NCBI GenBank assembly: GCA_002699125.1 | Contig: PABI01000119.1 | Span: 1 to 64,000 of the forward strand | Origin: Anaerolineaceae bacterium | Lineage (GTDB): Bacteria; Chloroflexota; Anaerolineae; Promineifilales; Promineifilaceae | Direction: 5' to 3' | DNA: 64,000 bases | Shown here: one piece after another, positions 44,407 through 52,685 of the stretch | Layout of the letters: each line of letters starts with the position of its first letter | How positions within the stretch are numbered: position 1 is the stretch's first letter | Notes under the pieces: model-generated | The model's input: only the letters and a program-made list of their open reading frames with translations | Told to the model about the DNA's origin: nothing | Database searches by the model: none | Program-made: the position numbers and the translations under genes

Positions 44407-44919
44407 ATGAACCGCAACAATCTGATCTACCTGCTTACGCTGTCTGTGTTACTTGGCCTGGGGCTTGCCGCTTGTTTTGGCCGCACCACGCCGCCGGGGC
44501 CAGATATGGCCGGGGGTGGCTACGAATCTGCCACTTATGAATACTTTCATTGGCGAGAAGGCCTGAATATTTTGATCTGGCATGATGCCATCGCTTCCAG
44601 CACCTGCAACAGCAGTGGTTCCACCAGTTCAGATACGCACCTGGTGCAATGTCAGGCAGTGTCTGAAGATGGATTTGAGCTCTTCTGGCAACTTGAGACA
44701 ACCGACGGCCGTTCCGCCCAATTCACCATCAACAACCAACCAATCGACCTGGCAGACGGCACCGTCTTCCTCATCACCACGGCCGAAGATCAACTGAACA
44801 TTCAGCAGTTAGAGCGCGACCTATCCGGCGTCAACGCCGAACACCAGAGCATCACGGATTTTAGCCTGAATGATCCTGAGATCGACCAGTTTATTCAATC
44901 TACAGCCCCAGAAGAATAA
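44407..44919 (+). CDS. Lipoprotein of unknown function
   Basis: The 170-residue protein has a lipoprotein signal: hydrophobic stretch LIYLLTLSVLLGLGLAAC with the modified Cys near 23. The mature part is rich in Ser, Thr and Asp, with two further cysteines (SSTCNSS; HLVQCQA) that could form a disulfide. No family recognised. It is 8 nt upstream of the EamA transporter gene and likely co-transcribed with it. ATG 44407 chosen; five codons of upstream frame lack a ribosome site. Confidence 0.7.
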   Translation: MNRNNLIYLLTLSVLLGLGLAACFGRTTPPGPDMAGGGYESATYEYFHWREGLNILIWHDAIASSTCNSSGSTSSDTHLVQCQAVSEDGFELFWQLETTDGRSAQFTINNQPIDLADGTVFLITTAEDQLNIQQLERDLSGVNAEHQSITDFSLNDPEIDQFIQSTAPEE

Positions 44920-44927
44920 GCCGCTTT

Positions 44928-45842
44928 ATGAGTTTCATTGCGGCCGTTTTGATCGTCACCTCGGCATTTATGCACGCCGGCTGGAACTATGTCAGCAAGC
45001 GGCAAAATCCTTCGCTGGCTTACTTTTTTGTAACGGCCGTTTCCGCCACCCTGCTCATCTCCCCTGTCCTCATCTTCCACCGCCAGGTTGTGTCCCTGAT
45101 CCCATTCTCGGTTTGGGCTTTGGTCATTGGCACTGGCCTGTCGCAGATGATCTACTTTATTGGCCTGGCCGGCGCCTATCGCCGGGGCGACCTCTCCCTC
45201 GCCTACCCGCTGGCCCGGGCACTGCCCGTACTGCTGGTGGCTGCTATCAGCTTTCTGCTAGGCAACGGCAGCGCTATCAGCCAGATCAGCTTGTTCGGCA
45301 TGGTGCTGATTACCGCCGGCTGCATCATTTTGCCCTTACCCCACTTCAAAAAAGTCAGGCTGCGCGACTATGTGGATGTGGTTTATCTGATGGCACTGCT
45401 GGCCGCCGTGGGCACCACCGGCTACACCATGCTGGATGACCAGGCACTGCGGCAGCTGCGCGGCATTGCAGCGCTGCCGTTAACCAACAGTGAAATCACG
45501 CTGCTGTTTATTCCGCTGCAAACGGGGAGTACGGCCGTTATGCTGGGCCTGGGTACATTGCTGTACCCAACAGAACGACGCCAGCTGGGGCCAATTCTGA
45601 ATAATCGAACGATGGTCACTTCCGCCATCCTGACCGGCGTGGCGATTATGAGCACCTATGGTCTGGTATTAGCAGCCATGGCCTACGTCAGCGACGTGAG
45701 CTATGTGGCCGCTTTTCGCCAGTTGAGCATTCCCATTGGGGCAGTTTTAGGGCTTACTTTGCAGCAAGAACCCCGGTATTTGCCAAAGCTGCTAGGCATC
45801 GGAATTGTCTCAGTTGGACTGGTGCTGGTAGGCTTGGGTTAA
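44928..45842 (+). CDS. EamA/DMT-family transporter
   Basis: Ten predicted membrane helices in 304 residues, arranged as two EamA halves of about 140 (first half with HAGWNYVSKRQNPSLAYFF and YPLARALPVLLVA; second half with FRQLSIPIGAVLGLTLQQEP, a conserved EamA end). Such transporters export amino acids, nucleotides or other metabolites; the substrate is not predictable. The gene follows the lipoprotein gene closely. Confidence 0.88.
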   Translation: MSFIAAVLIVTSAFMHAGWNYVSKRQNPSLAYFFVTAVSATLLISPVLIFHRQVVSLIPFSVWALVIGTGLSQMIYFIGLAGAYRRGDLSLAYPLARALPVLLVAAISFLLGNGSAISQISLFGMVLITAGCIILPLPHFKKVRLRDYVDVVYLMALLAAVGTTGYTMLDDQALRQLRGIAALPLTNSEITLLFIPLQTGSTAVMLGLGTLLYPTERRQLGPILNNRTMVTSAILTGVAIMSTYGLVLAAMAYVSDVSYVAAFRQLSIPIGAVLGLTLQQEPRYLPKLLGIGIVSVGLVLVGLG

Positions 45843-45864
45843 TAGGAAATTTGGGCGGTAGCCG

Positions 45865-45892
45865 TTGACAGACAAGGGTTGCTTGCTAGAAT
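45865..45892 (+). promoter_or_regulatory. Promoter of the BLUF gene
   Basis: TTGACA (45865-45870) and TAGAAT (45887-45892) are 16 bp apart. ATG 45926 follows about 27 nt after the expected transcription start, with AAGGA in between. The BLUF gene thus seems to be a single-gene unit. Confidence 0.65.
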
Positions 45893-45925
45893 GAACCGAA
45901 ACTAATTTGTACAAGGAAAAACCTT

Positions 45926-46348
45926 ATGCTTTCAATCGTCTATGCCAGTTCGGCCGTTCGTCTGTTTACCCGCTCAGAACTTGTTGATCTATTAGAGGTT
46001 AGCCATACAGCCAACAACACACATGGCATCACCGGCATGTTGCTATATCGAGGCGGCAACTTTATTCAGGTCATCGAGGGGGAAAACGAAGAAGTTTTGC
46101 AGCTATACGAAAACATCAAGGCCGATCCACGCCACAAAGACGTGACCCTGCTGACGCAAGACCCTATCACCACCCGCCAATTCCCCGATTGGAGCATGGG
46201 GTTTAGGAATTTAGACAAGATGACGGAGGAAGAGCTGGCAGGTTATTCAGACTTTCTGGACAATGATTTTAGCCCGGCGTTTTTCAAGGACAAGCCCACC
46301 CGCGCCTACATTTTGCTGCTAAGCTTCAAAGATTCAATGACCGACTAG
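45926..46348 (+). CDS. BLUF-domain blue-light sensor
   Basis: A stand-alone BLUF photoreceptor of 140 residues that should bind FAD. The key residues are present: Tyr6 (SIVYASSA), Asn30/31 ahead of GITGMLLY, Gln48 (FIQVIEG), and Trp89/Met91 (DWSMGF). The C-terminal 40 residues form the usual capping helices; no output domain is fused, so signalling must go through a partner protein. The adjacent genes (EamA transporter, PEP carboxylase) give no hint. No other photoreceptor or photosystem gene is in the window. Confidence 0.95.
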   Translation: MLSIVYASSAVRLFTRSELVDLLEVSHTANNTHGITGMLLYRGGNFIQVIEGENEEVLQLYENIKADPRHKDVTLLTQDPITTRQFPDWSMGFRNLDKMTEEELAGYSDFLDNDFSPAFFKDKPTRAYILLLSFKDSMTD

Positions 46349-46356
46349 GTCAGCCA

Positions 46357-49146
46357 TTACCCCGTATTTTTCAGCCCTGAAGCAATTCCGTTAATCGTTA
46401 AAAAGATGGCATGCAGCAGCTGCTGCGCTTTGGGGCTGTCTTTTTCCGGCAAGAAGCGCAGCCGGCGCAGCAAGGCCACCTGCACAAAGTTCAGTGGATC
46501 AACGTAAGGATTGCGCTGCCGCACCGAGCGCTGCAAAACCGGATCGTTATCCAACAGCTCCCGCTGGCCCGTCACCCGCAAAATCCAGTTCACCGTGCGG
46601 GTAAACGAACTCTCGATCTCGCCAAAAATTTTCGCCCGAATTTCCTCATCCTCCACCAGATTGGCATACAGCCGGGCAATGCCCATGTCGGCTTTGGCCA
46701 GGGAGACCTGGGCATTATCGATCACCACCTGGAAGAAGGGCCACTGTTTGTACATCTCTTGCAGGCGGCGCAGCTGTTCTGGCGATTGGTTGCCATACGC
46801 TTCCAGCGCCTCGCCCACGCCATACCAGCCGGGCAGCACGTGGCGGCTTTGCATCCAGCTAAAACCCCAGGGGATGGCTCGCAAACTATCAAACGTGGCT
46901 TTGGCGGTACGGCGCGAGGGCCGACTACCAATGCGCATCTGGCTAATTTCGGTGATGGGCGTGGCCGCGCCCCAATATTCGAGCAGTTCCGGCGTTTCGT
47001 AGATGAGGTTGCGGTACGTTTTGTAAGAAACGGCCGCTAATTCATCCATCGCCTCGCGCCAATCATCCTGCGGCCGGGTGATGCCGCCGTGCCGGGGATC
47101 GACGCTGGCCATCAGCGTGGCGTTGACCACCTGCTCCAGGTGCCGCCGGGCCACGGCGGGATGGCCATACCGTTCATCGATCACTTCGCCCTGTTCTGTA
47201 ACGCGGATACGGCCGTTCACCGAGCCGGGTGGCTGGGCCAAAATGGCCCGGTTGGCCGGACCCCCGCCGCGGGCAATCGTGCCGCCCCGGCCATGGAACA
47301 GCATGATGTTAACCTTGTGTTTAGCACACGCCTCGGCCAGCGCCTCCTGCGCCTGGTACAGTTCCCAATTGGCTGCCATGTAGCCTGCATCCTTATTGCT
47401 GTCCGAGTAACCAATCATGATCGTCTGATCCCGGTTCACTCGCTCCAGGTGTGGCGCATAGGCGGGATGATTAAACAGATCGGCCATGACGTCGGGGGCG
47501 TTGCGTAAATCTTCGCGGGTCTCAAACAAAGGCACAAAGGTCATGCCCTCATCTTCCCGGTTGGGGTCCAGGCAAAGGCCGTGCCACTTGGCCAGCAGAA
47601 GCGGCGCCAAAATATCCTCCGGGCCGTGGGTCATGCTCACGATGTAGGGACCGAGGAGCTCACGGCCGTAAAAATCAAACGCGCGGTACAAAATCTGGAA
47701 CAGCGTCAATGTTTCGTCCGCTTCCGCTGACAAATCGGTCAGCCCGCTTAAATCTGGGTTGGGCGAAGCCAGCAGATTGGACAAAATTTGGGCTCGTTCG
47801 GCCGGTTCCAGTTCGTCAAAGCTGTCGTGCAATTTTAGTTTGCGCAAGAGTTCGGCGAGAACGGCCGTATTAAATTCACTGTACTGCCGAATATCCAGCC
47901 GGGCCACGTGCAGACCAAATACCTGGGCCTGCCGCCGCATCTGCGCCAGATGATCGGCCGCCAGATCGCCTAGATGGCTCTCGCGCAGTGTCTTATCCAT
48001 CAGTTTGAGCGGTTCCAGCAGGTCACTCATGCTCTTCAGGCGCAGCGGCGGGTTCGATTGACCCTTCAGCCGGGCTACCATATCACCTGAGGCGGCCGTG
48101 GCCAGATCTTCCGCCAGCGATGCCGCCCACAGCCGGTATGGTTCGTTGGGATACCGATTCTGCAAAAAGGCAAGATGCTCTGATTTGTCCTTCACATCAG
48201 CCAGCGCGTCTAGAAACTCTTGCTGAATGGGGGTTAACGAGTCCGAAACCGTCAGGGAGCGGTTGAGCTGAGTGGCCGCTTCGCGATGCTGCACCACCGC
48301 CAGACCACGATGCAGCCGCAGCGTTTCAGCCGTGACGTCGGCCGTCACGTTGGGATTGCCATCCCGGTCGCCGCCAATCCAGGAACCGAAAGTAAGAAAC
48401 CGTTTAGGTGACGTGAGTGTGGGATAGTATTCGGCAATGGCCTGGGCCATACTGGCATACACTTCGGGAATGGTGTCCCAAATGGTGGTGTCCATGTAGT
48501 AGAGGCCGGTTTTTACTTCATCGGTGACGGTGATAACGGCCGTTCGCGTCCGGTTTGTCAGCCAGAGGGAAGTGACTTCAGCCGTGATGCTGGTCATCAG
48601 GTTGTCGTGTTCAGAAGGCAGTAAATCGCGCACGTGCAGTTCCGTCAGCGCACTGGAGATGCGCCGCAGTTTAGATAGCACCGTCCGGCGCTTGGCCTGG
48701 GTGGGATGGGCGGTAAAAACAAGCTCTACGTGCAGCTTGTCCAGCAGCTTGCCCATCTCGTATTCATCCACCCCTAGCTGGCGCAGTTGGGCCACGGCGG
48801 CAGCAATGGACTCCTTCAGCGGCTGGGGATGCGCTTTACGCTCCCGATCACGCAAAACCCGCACCCGATTTTGCTCCTCGGCCAGATTGACCAGCTCAAA
48901 ATAGTTGGCAAACGCTCGTGAGAGCAGCTCGGCTTTTTCTACGCTTAGCCCGTTGACAATTTGCTCCAAACGGGCATCAATCTCGGGATCAGCATCCATG
49001 CGCCGCGCTTTAGACAACGCCCGGACACCTTCTTCCATCTCGAACAGTTCAACCCCCGCCTGACGGCGAATCACCTGCCCTAAAATGTCACCCAGCAGGT
49101 GGATATCTTCGCTTAACTGTTTTTGGCTCTTCCTTTGTTTTGCCAT
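46357..49146 (-). CDS. ppc: Phosphoenolpyruvate carboxylase
   Basis: Carboxylates phosphoenolpyruvate to oxaloacetate to refill the citric acid cycle. The 929 residues carry VFTAHPTQAKRR (catalytic His), GSWIGGDRDGNPNV, the FHGRGGTIARGGGP loop and the C-terminal QRSVRQRNPYVDPLNFVQ with the closing NTG. Length and order are those of bacterial-type enzymes. It is convergent with the BLUF gene, with only 8 nt between, and lies downstream of the Nudix gene on the same strand with a microrepeat hairpin between them. Confidence 0.97.
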   Translation of the reverse strand: MAKQRKSQKQLSEDIHLLGDILGQVIRRQAGVELFEMEEGVRALSKARRMDADPEIDARLEQIVNGLSVEKAELLSRAFANYFELVNLAEEQNRVRVLRDRERKAHPQPLKESIAAAVAQLRQLGVDEYEMGKLLDKLHVELVFTAHPTQAKRRTVLSKLRRISSALTELHVRDLLPSEHDNLMTSITAEVTSLWLTNRTRTAVITVTDEVKTGLYYMDTTIWDTIPEVYASMAQAIAEYYPTLTSPKRFLTFGSWIGGDRDGNPNVTADVTAETLRLHRGLAVVQHREAATQLNRSLTVSDSLTPIQQEFLDALADVKDKSEHLAFLQNRYPNEPYRLWAASLAEDLATAASGDMVARLKGQSNPPLRLKSMSDLLEPLKLMDKTLRESHLGDLAADHLAQMRRQAQVFGLHVARLDIRQYSEFNTAVLAELLRKLKLHDSFDELEPAERAQILSNLLASPNPDLSGLTDLSAEADETLTLFQILYRAFDFYGRELLGPYIVSMTHGPEDILAPLLLAKWHGLCLDPNREDEGMTFVPLFETREDLRNAPDVMADLFNHPAYAPHLERVNRDQTIMIGYSDSNKDAGYMAANWELYQAQEALAEACAKHKVNIMLFHGRGGTIARGGGPANRAILAQPPGSVNGRIRVTEQGEVIDERYGHPAVARRHLEQVVNATLMASVDPRHGGITRPQDDWREAMDELAAVSYKTYRNLIYETPELLEYWGAATPITEISQMRIGSRPSRRTAKATFDSLRAIPWGFSWMQSRHVLPGWYGVGEALEAYGNQSPEQLRRLQEMYKQWPFFQVVIDNAQVSLAKADMGIARLYANLVEDEEIRAKIFGEIESSFTRTVNWILRVTGQRELLDNDPVLQRSVRQRNPYVDPLNFVQVALLRRLRFLPEKDSPKAQQLLHAIFLTINGIASGLKNTG

Positions 49147-49167
49147 ATCTTCCTAGTTTCTTTAGTA

Positions 49168-49222
49168 AAAAGTGATAAGTGAAAAATCCACTTTTTACTT
49201 TTCACTTATCACTCTTCACTCT
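49168..49222. repeat. Microrepeat hairpin of AAGTGATAAGTGAAAA type
   Basis: AAAAAGTGATAAGTGAAAAA is mirrored by TTTTTACTTTTCACTTATCA. It overlaps the 3' end of the Nudix gene (stop at 49209) and belongs to the same family as 11444-11480. Confidence 0.75.
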
Positions 49223-49763
49223 GCTTTTTATAGTTGTCATAATGATAGAAGGCGGCGACAACGAGGGAATGGGTGATACGGCCGTTGGCAATCAACCCTG
49301 GCACATCGGCCAGCGGCACCAGCTCCACTTCAATATCTTCTGAGCCATCAAGCTGAGGCGGCTGCTGGTAACGCGCGTTCAGCGCCAGGTATGTGCGGCA
49401 TTGGTTGTTCAAAAATGCCGGGTTCGGATCAACCGTGCCGATGTGGATAATTTCGTCGGCCGCGTAACCTGTTTCTTCCAGCAGCTCCCGCCGCACCGAT
49501 TCAGAAGGATCCTCGTCGCTGGCATCGACCATGCCGCCAGGAATCTCCAGCGTCACTTCGGCCGTACCGTGGCGGAATTGGTGAATCATCACCACCTGAT
49601 TATCCGGCGTCAGCGGCACCACGTTCACCCAGTCCGGCGACTCCAGCACAAAGAAACTGTGTTCCTTCCCCGTGCGCGGCGAACGCCGTGTGTCCCGCCG
49701 CATTTTGAAAATGCGGAAATTTGCAATCTCTTCGCTGTCGAGTTTTTCCCAATCTTCTACCAT
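49209..49763 (-). CDS. Nudix hydrolase, ADP-ribose pyrophosphatase-like
   Basis: Probable house-cleaning hydrolase for ADP-ribose or a related nucleotide sugar, 184 residues. The Nudix box is PGGMVDASDEDPSESVRREL followed by LEETGY; it has one residue more than the standard G-x5-E spacing, but RE-x2-EE-x-G is intact. An N-terminal strand block and DWVNVVPLT precede it, as in the ADP-ribose pyrophosphatase group. The last codons overlap a microrepeat hairpin. It lies upstream of ppc on the same strand. Confidence 0.9.
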   Translation of the reverse strand: MVEDWEKLDSEEIANFRIFKMRRDTRRSPRTGKEHSFFVLESPDWVNVVPLTPDNQVVMIHQFRHGTAEVTLEIPGGMVDASDEDPSESVRRELLEETGYAADEIIHIGTVDPNPAFLNNQCRTYLALNARYQQPPQLDGSEDIEVELVPLADVPGLIANGRITHSLVVAAFYHYDNYKKQSEE

Positions 49764-49796
49764 AACTCTTGTTTATACGGCAATTCGTCTTTGCTA

Positions 49797-50053
49797 ACAA
49801 CACGAACCTAAAAGCAAATCACGAATGGCACGAATTGACGAATGAAACGAATAAAAGCAGTAAAACAGTCGTGTTATTCGTTTATTCGTCTGATTCGTGA
49901 TTCAAAATTTGACGAAATTACGGGGCACGTTTAGACTGGTTGATTCGGTCAGCAGAGTCACGCTAAATGGCAAACAATCTATGAAAACAAATAAATGTTG
50001 CCAGTCAAAGACCTTCCTCTGCGCCTCAGCGTCTCTGCGTTAAAAATTCTTTT
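49797..50053. repeat. Microrepeats in the Nudix-Hsp70 divergent spacer
   Basis: The 310-nt spacer has no gene. CACGAATGGCACGAATTGAC, followed by GAATGAAACGAAT, is mirrored by TATTCGTTTATTCGTCTGATTCGTG (only partly quoted here: ATTCGTTTATTCG), giving an extended hairpin at about 49810-49895. Near 50018-50042 a CCTCTGCGCCTCAGCGTCTC stretch resembles the CCGCGGAGG family. Confidence 0.65.
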
Positions 50054-50073
50054 CAACCCAAAGGAGGTGAACC

Positions 50074-52509
50074 ATGATTGTGGGGATGGATTTTGGGACC
50101 ACAAATTCAGGGATGGCCGTGTATGACGGCCGTTCCGTAAACGTCTTACCCCTCGATCCAGCCAACAATAATCCGCGCGTCGCCCGCACTGCCCTCTACA
50201 TCACCAATGAGCAGCAAATTTACATTGGCCGCGACGCCCTGAACCGTTATTTCGAGCAAAATGTCGGCCGTCCTGTCAAAACCAAAAAAGTGTGGATTGG
50301 CGAGATTGAAATTCGCGGGGCCGACATGCACTACGTCACCGACGTCTACGTCTACGTCGATGTTTACTCCCCCGGGCGACTGCTGCTTTCCATCAAAACC
50401 AGCCTGCGTGATGCCGATTATCCCGGCACCGTCATCGGCCAACATTATTATTCGCTGGAAAATTTAATCGCCCTCTACCTCAACATCACCAAAACCCGCG
50501 CCGAGCAGCATCTGGGCCGGCCGCTGCGCCAGGTGGTGTTGGGCCGCCCCGTCCGCTTTGCCACCGACCCGGAAAAAGACCGGCTGGCCGAGGCGCGTCT
50601 GCTGCAAGCAGCGTTCCAGGCGGGCTACGAAACCGTCTACCTGCAGCGCGAACCCATCGCCGCCGCCTACAGCTACGAAGCCAGCATCGACACACCGCAA
50701 AACGTGCTTGTTTTTGACTTTGGCGGCGGTACGCTGGACCTGACGGTGATGCGCCTGGGCGAGCGCACCAGCCAGCGGGTGCTGGCCACCGGCGGTATCC
50801 CCGTGGCCGGTGATGTGTTTGACCAGAAGCTGGTACGGGCCAAGCTGCCGCGCCACTTTGGCCAGGGTAGCTATTTTGGACCACGGCACAAGGCGCTCAC
50901 CGTGCCCAACTGGATTTATGAATCGTTTTCCAGCTGGCAAACGATTTTGGAACTGCAAACGGCCGAAAACAAACAAATGCTGCGCGACATCGCCCAAACT
51001 GCCCAGCGCCGCTACCAGATCGAGGCGCTGGAAAGTTTGGTCTCCAGCAATTACGGCCTGCAAATGTTCGACATCGTGGAGCAGGCCAAGCGCAGGCTGT
51101 CGGAAAAGCGTGGGGCAACGATTACGCTGGAGGGGCCGGGCTTTAAGGTGCAGGAGTTTGTGACGCGCAGCGAGTTTGAAACGATCATCCGCGCTGAAAT
51201 ACAGGCGATCGACGCCCACATCGATGAAACGGTGGCCGCATCGGGGCTAAAACCGGAGCAGATCGACGCCGTGATTCGCACCGGCGGCTCCAGCCAGGTA
51301 CCTGCCTTCGACGAGATGCTGCAGCGCAAGTTCGGCCAGGAAAAGGTGCAGCGCGTGGACACGTTTAGCAGCGTCACCGCCGGGCTGGGCATCTTTGCCC
51401 AGGGATTGGAAGTGGGCACGGAGACCACGCAGGCGTTCACCGCTGCCGATGTGGCCCCGGCTGAGCCTGTCGAAACGAGCCGTCCCAAAGTGAGCCCGGC
51501 CAATATTGAAACGCTGCGGCGGCGCATCCAGGTGCAGGAAGGCGTGGTGGAGGCCGAATCGACTTTGTCAGAGCGGGCGTTGGTGGTGCTGGGTGAGGGG
51601 AAGGTGATAACGGCCGTTCCCCTCCCTAAAATTTTTAACCGCGGAGGGCGCGGAGAGCACAGAGAAGAAAGAGACCAGAGAGATGTTGACAAACAATCTG
51701 TGCAATCTGCGAAATCTGTGGATTTAAAAGATTTAGACTTGCCGAGCAGCGGGCAGCGGGCCATTACGGCCGATTGGGATGAGCAGCTGCTGATTTTGAC
51801 CTCGAAATACCGCTTTTTGCTGCTGACGCCGCGGCAATTAGCCGAACAGCAGGTGGCCAGGGTGACGCTCAACCAGGTGTTCCAGCTGGAAAAGCGGGAG
51901 GTGCTGTGTACGGTGGCCCGCTGGCGCGAGATTAAGCAGCAGGAGAAGCTGCTGCTGGTGACTTCGGCAGGGTTGGCACGGCCGTATCCCACCCGCGTCA
52001 TGATCGAAAGCATTGAAGCCCCCGTGCCGCTGATGTTCGATCAGCCGCTGCCCGGTGTGCCCATTTTTGCCGACGGGGCCGAGGGTGAAGAAACGTTACT
52101 TCTGCTGACGCGCGGCGGCAAGGGATTGCGTAGCCAGGTGGGCAGTTTGCGTGGTTCTGGCACCCAGCTCATGAACGTGGCCAAGGGGGATCGGGTAGAA
52201 ACGGCCGTTCTCTGCCAGCTCAACGACCCCATCCTGTTGATTACAGATGATGGCTACGGCCGTCAGCTCCTGGCCGAATGGATACCCCAGCCCGAAAAAG
52301 ACAACGACAAGGGCAAATCACAGGTGGCCCGGCGCAGCGATCTCATCGCCGCCGTGCCCAACCCGGAAGACACGCCCATTCATTTACTAACCTCACAACG
52401 GCTGCTTTTGCTGGCAAACGGCCGTCCCCCTTTAAACGACAGCAGCAAAACTTTTCCCCTGCTCAAGCTCAATAAAAAAGAGGCAGTCTATACGGTCCTG
52501 CCTCTTTAA
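50074..52509 (+). CDS. Hsp70-like (YegD-type) ATPase with a GyrA-CTD-like C-terminal domain
   Basis: Residues 1-450 are an actin-fold Hsp70 ATPase: phosphate-1 GMDFGTTNSGMAVYDG, phosphate-2 VFDFGGGTLDLTV and adenosine motif IRTGGSSQVPAF. The classical Hsp70 substrate domain is missing. Instead residues 560-811 carry repeated beta blades (ILTSKYRFLLLT, LLLVTSAGLARPY, LLLLTRGGKGLRSQ, PILLITDDGYGRQLLAEW) resembling the beta-pinwheel of the DNA gyrase A C-terminal domain, which wraps DNA. I infer that the tail binds nucleic acid or a protein partner. Residues 519-555 are encoded by microrepeat sequence (GRGEHREERDQRD region). ATG 50074 has a strong AAAGGAGGTG site. Confidence 0.85.
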   Translation: MIVGMDFGTTNSGMAVYDGRSVNVLPLDPANNNPRVARTALYITNEQQIYIGRDALNRYFEQNVGRPVKTKKVWIGEIEIRGADMHYVTDVYVYVDVYSPGRLLLSIKTSLRDADYPGTVIGQHYYSLENLIALYLNITKTRAEQHLGRPLRQVVLGRPVRFATDPEKDRLAEARLLQAAFQAGYETVYLQREPIAAAYSYEASIDTPQNVLVFDFGGGTLDLTVMRLGERTSQRVLATGGIPVAGDVFDQKLVRAKLPRHFGQGSYFGPRHKALTVPNWIYESFSSWQTILELQTAENKQMLRDIAQTAQRRYQIEALESLVSSNYGLQMFDIVEQAKRRLSEKRGATITLEGPGFKVQEFVTRSEFETIIRAEIQAIDAHIDETVAASGLKPEQIDAVIRTGGSSQVPAFDEMLQRKFGQEKVQRVDTFSSVTAGLGIFAQGLEVGTETTQAFTAADVAPAEPVETSRPKVSPANIETLRRRIQVQEGVVEAESTLSERALVVLGEGKVITAVPLPKIFNRGGRGEHREERDQRDVDKQSVQSAKSVDLKDLDLPSSGQRAITADWDEQLLILTSKYRFLLLTPRQLAEQQVARVTLNQVFQLEKREVLCTVARWREIKQQEKLLLVTSAGLARPYPTRVMIESIEAPVPLMFDQPLPGVPIFADGAEGEETLLLLTRGGKGLRSQVGSLRGSGTQLMNVAKGDRVETAVLCQLNDPILLITDDGYGRQLLAEWIPQPEKDNDKGKSQVARRSDLIAAVPNPEDTPIHLLTSQRLLLLANGRPPLNDSSKTFPLLKLNKKEAVYTVLPL
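51633..51736. repeat. Composite microrepeat inserted in the Hsp70-like gene
   Basis: Two unrelated microrepeat types sit side by side in frame: CCGCGGAGGGCGCGGAGAGC (as at 10331 and 15137) and then AATCTGTGCAATCTGCGAAA (similar to the 17236-17308 type). Together they encode a charged linker between the ATPase and pinwheel-like parts. Confidence 0.8.
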
Positions 52510-52685
52510 AAAATGCCGCAGCGGGCGCAGAGAAGAAGAGAAGGGGAGTTTCCTAACACCCGCCGCGGCGTCGGCAATGCTTTGTACTTACCCGAAAATT
52601 AGCCACAGAGTTCACAGAGATTTTTGAGATCGGTTTCAAGTTCTCTATCTTCTCTTTTTCCTCTGTGGCTCTTTCGGATGGATTC
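52510..52685. repeat. Microrepeats between convergent Hsp70-like and 29-residue-repeat genes
   Basis: GCCACAGAGTTCACAGAGAT (52601-52620) is mirrored by CTTTTTCCTCTGTGGC (52655-52670), forming a hairpin. Before it, GCCGCAGCGGGCGCAGAGAA resembles the CCGCGGAGG family. There is no gene here, and no other terminator is visible. Confidence 0.65.
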
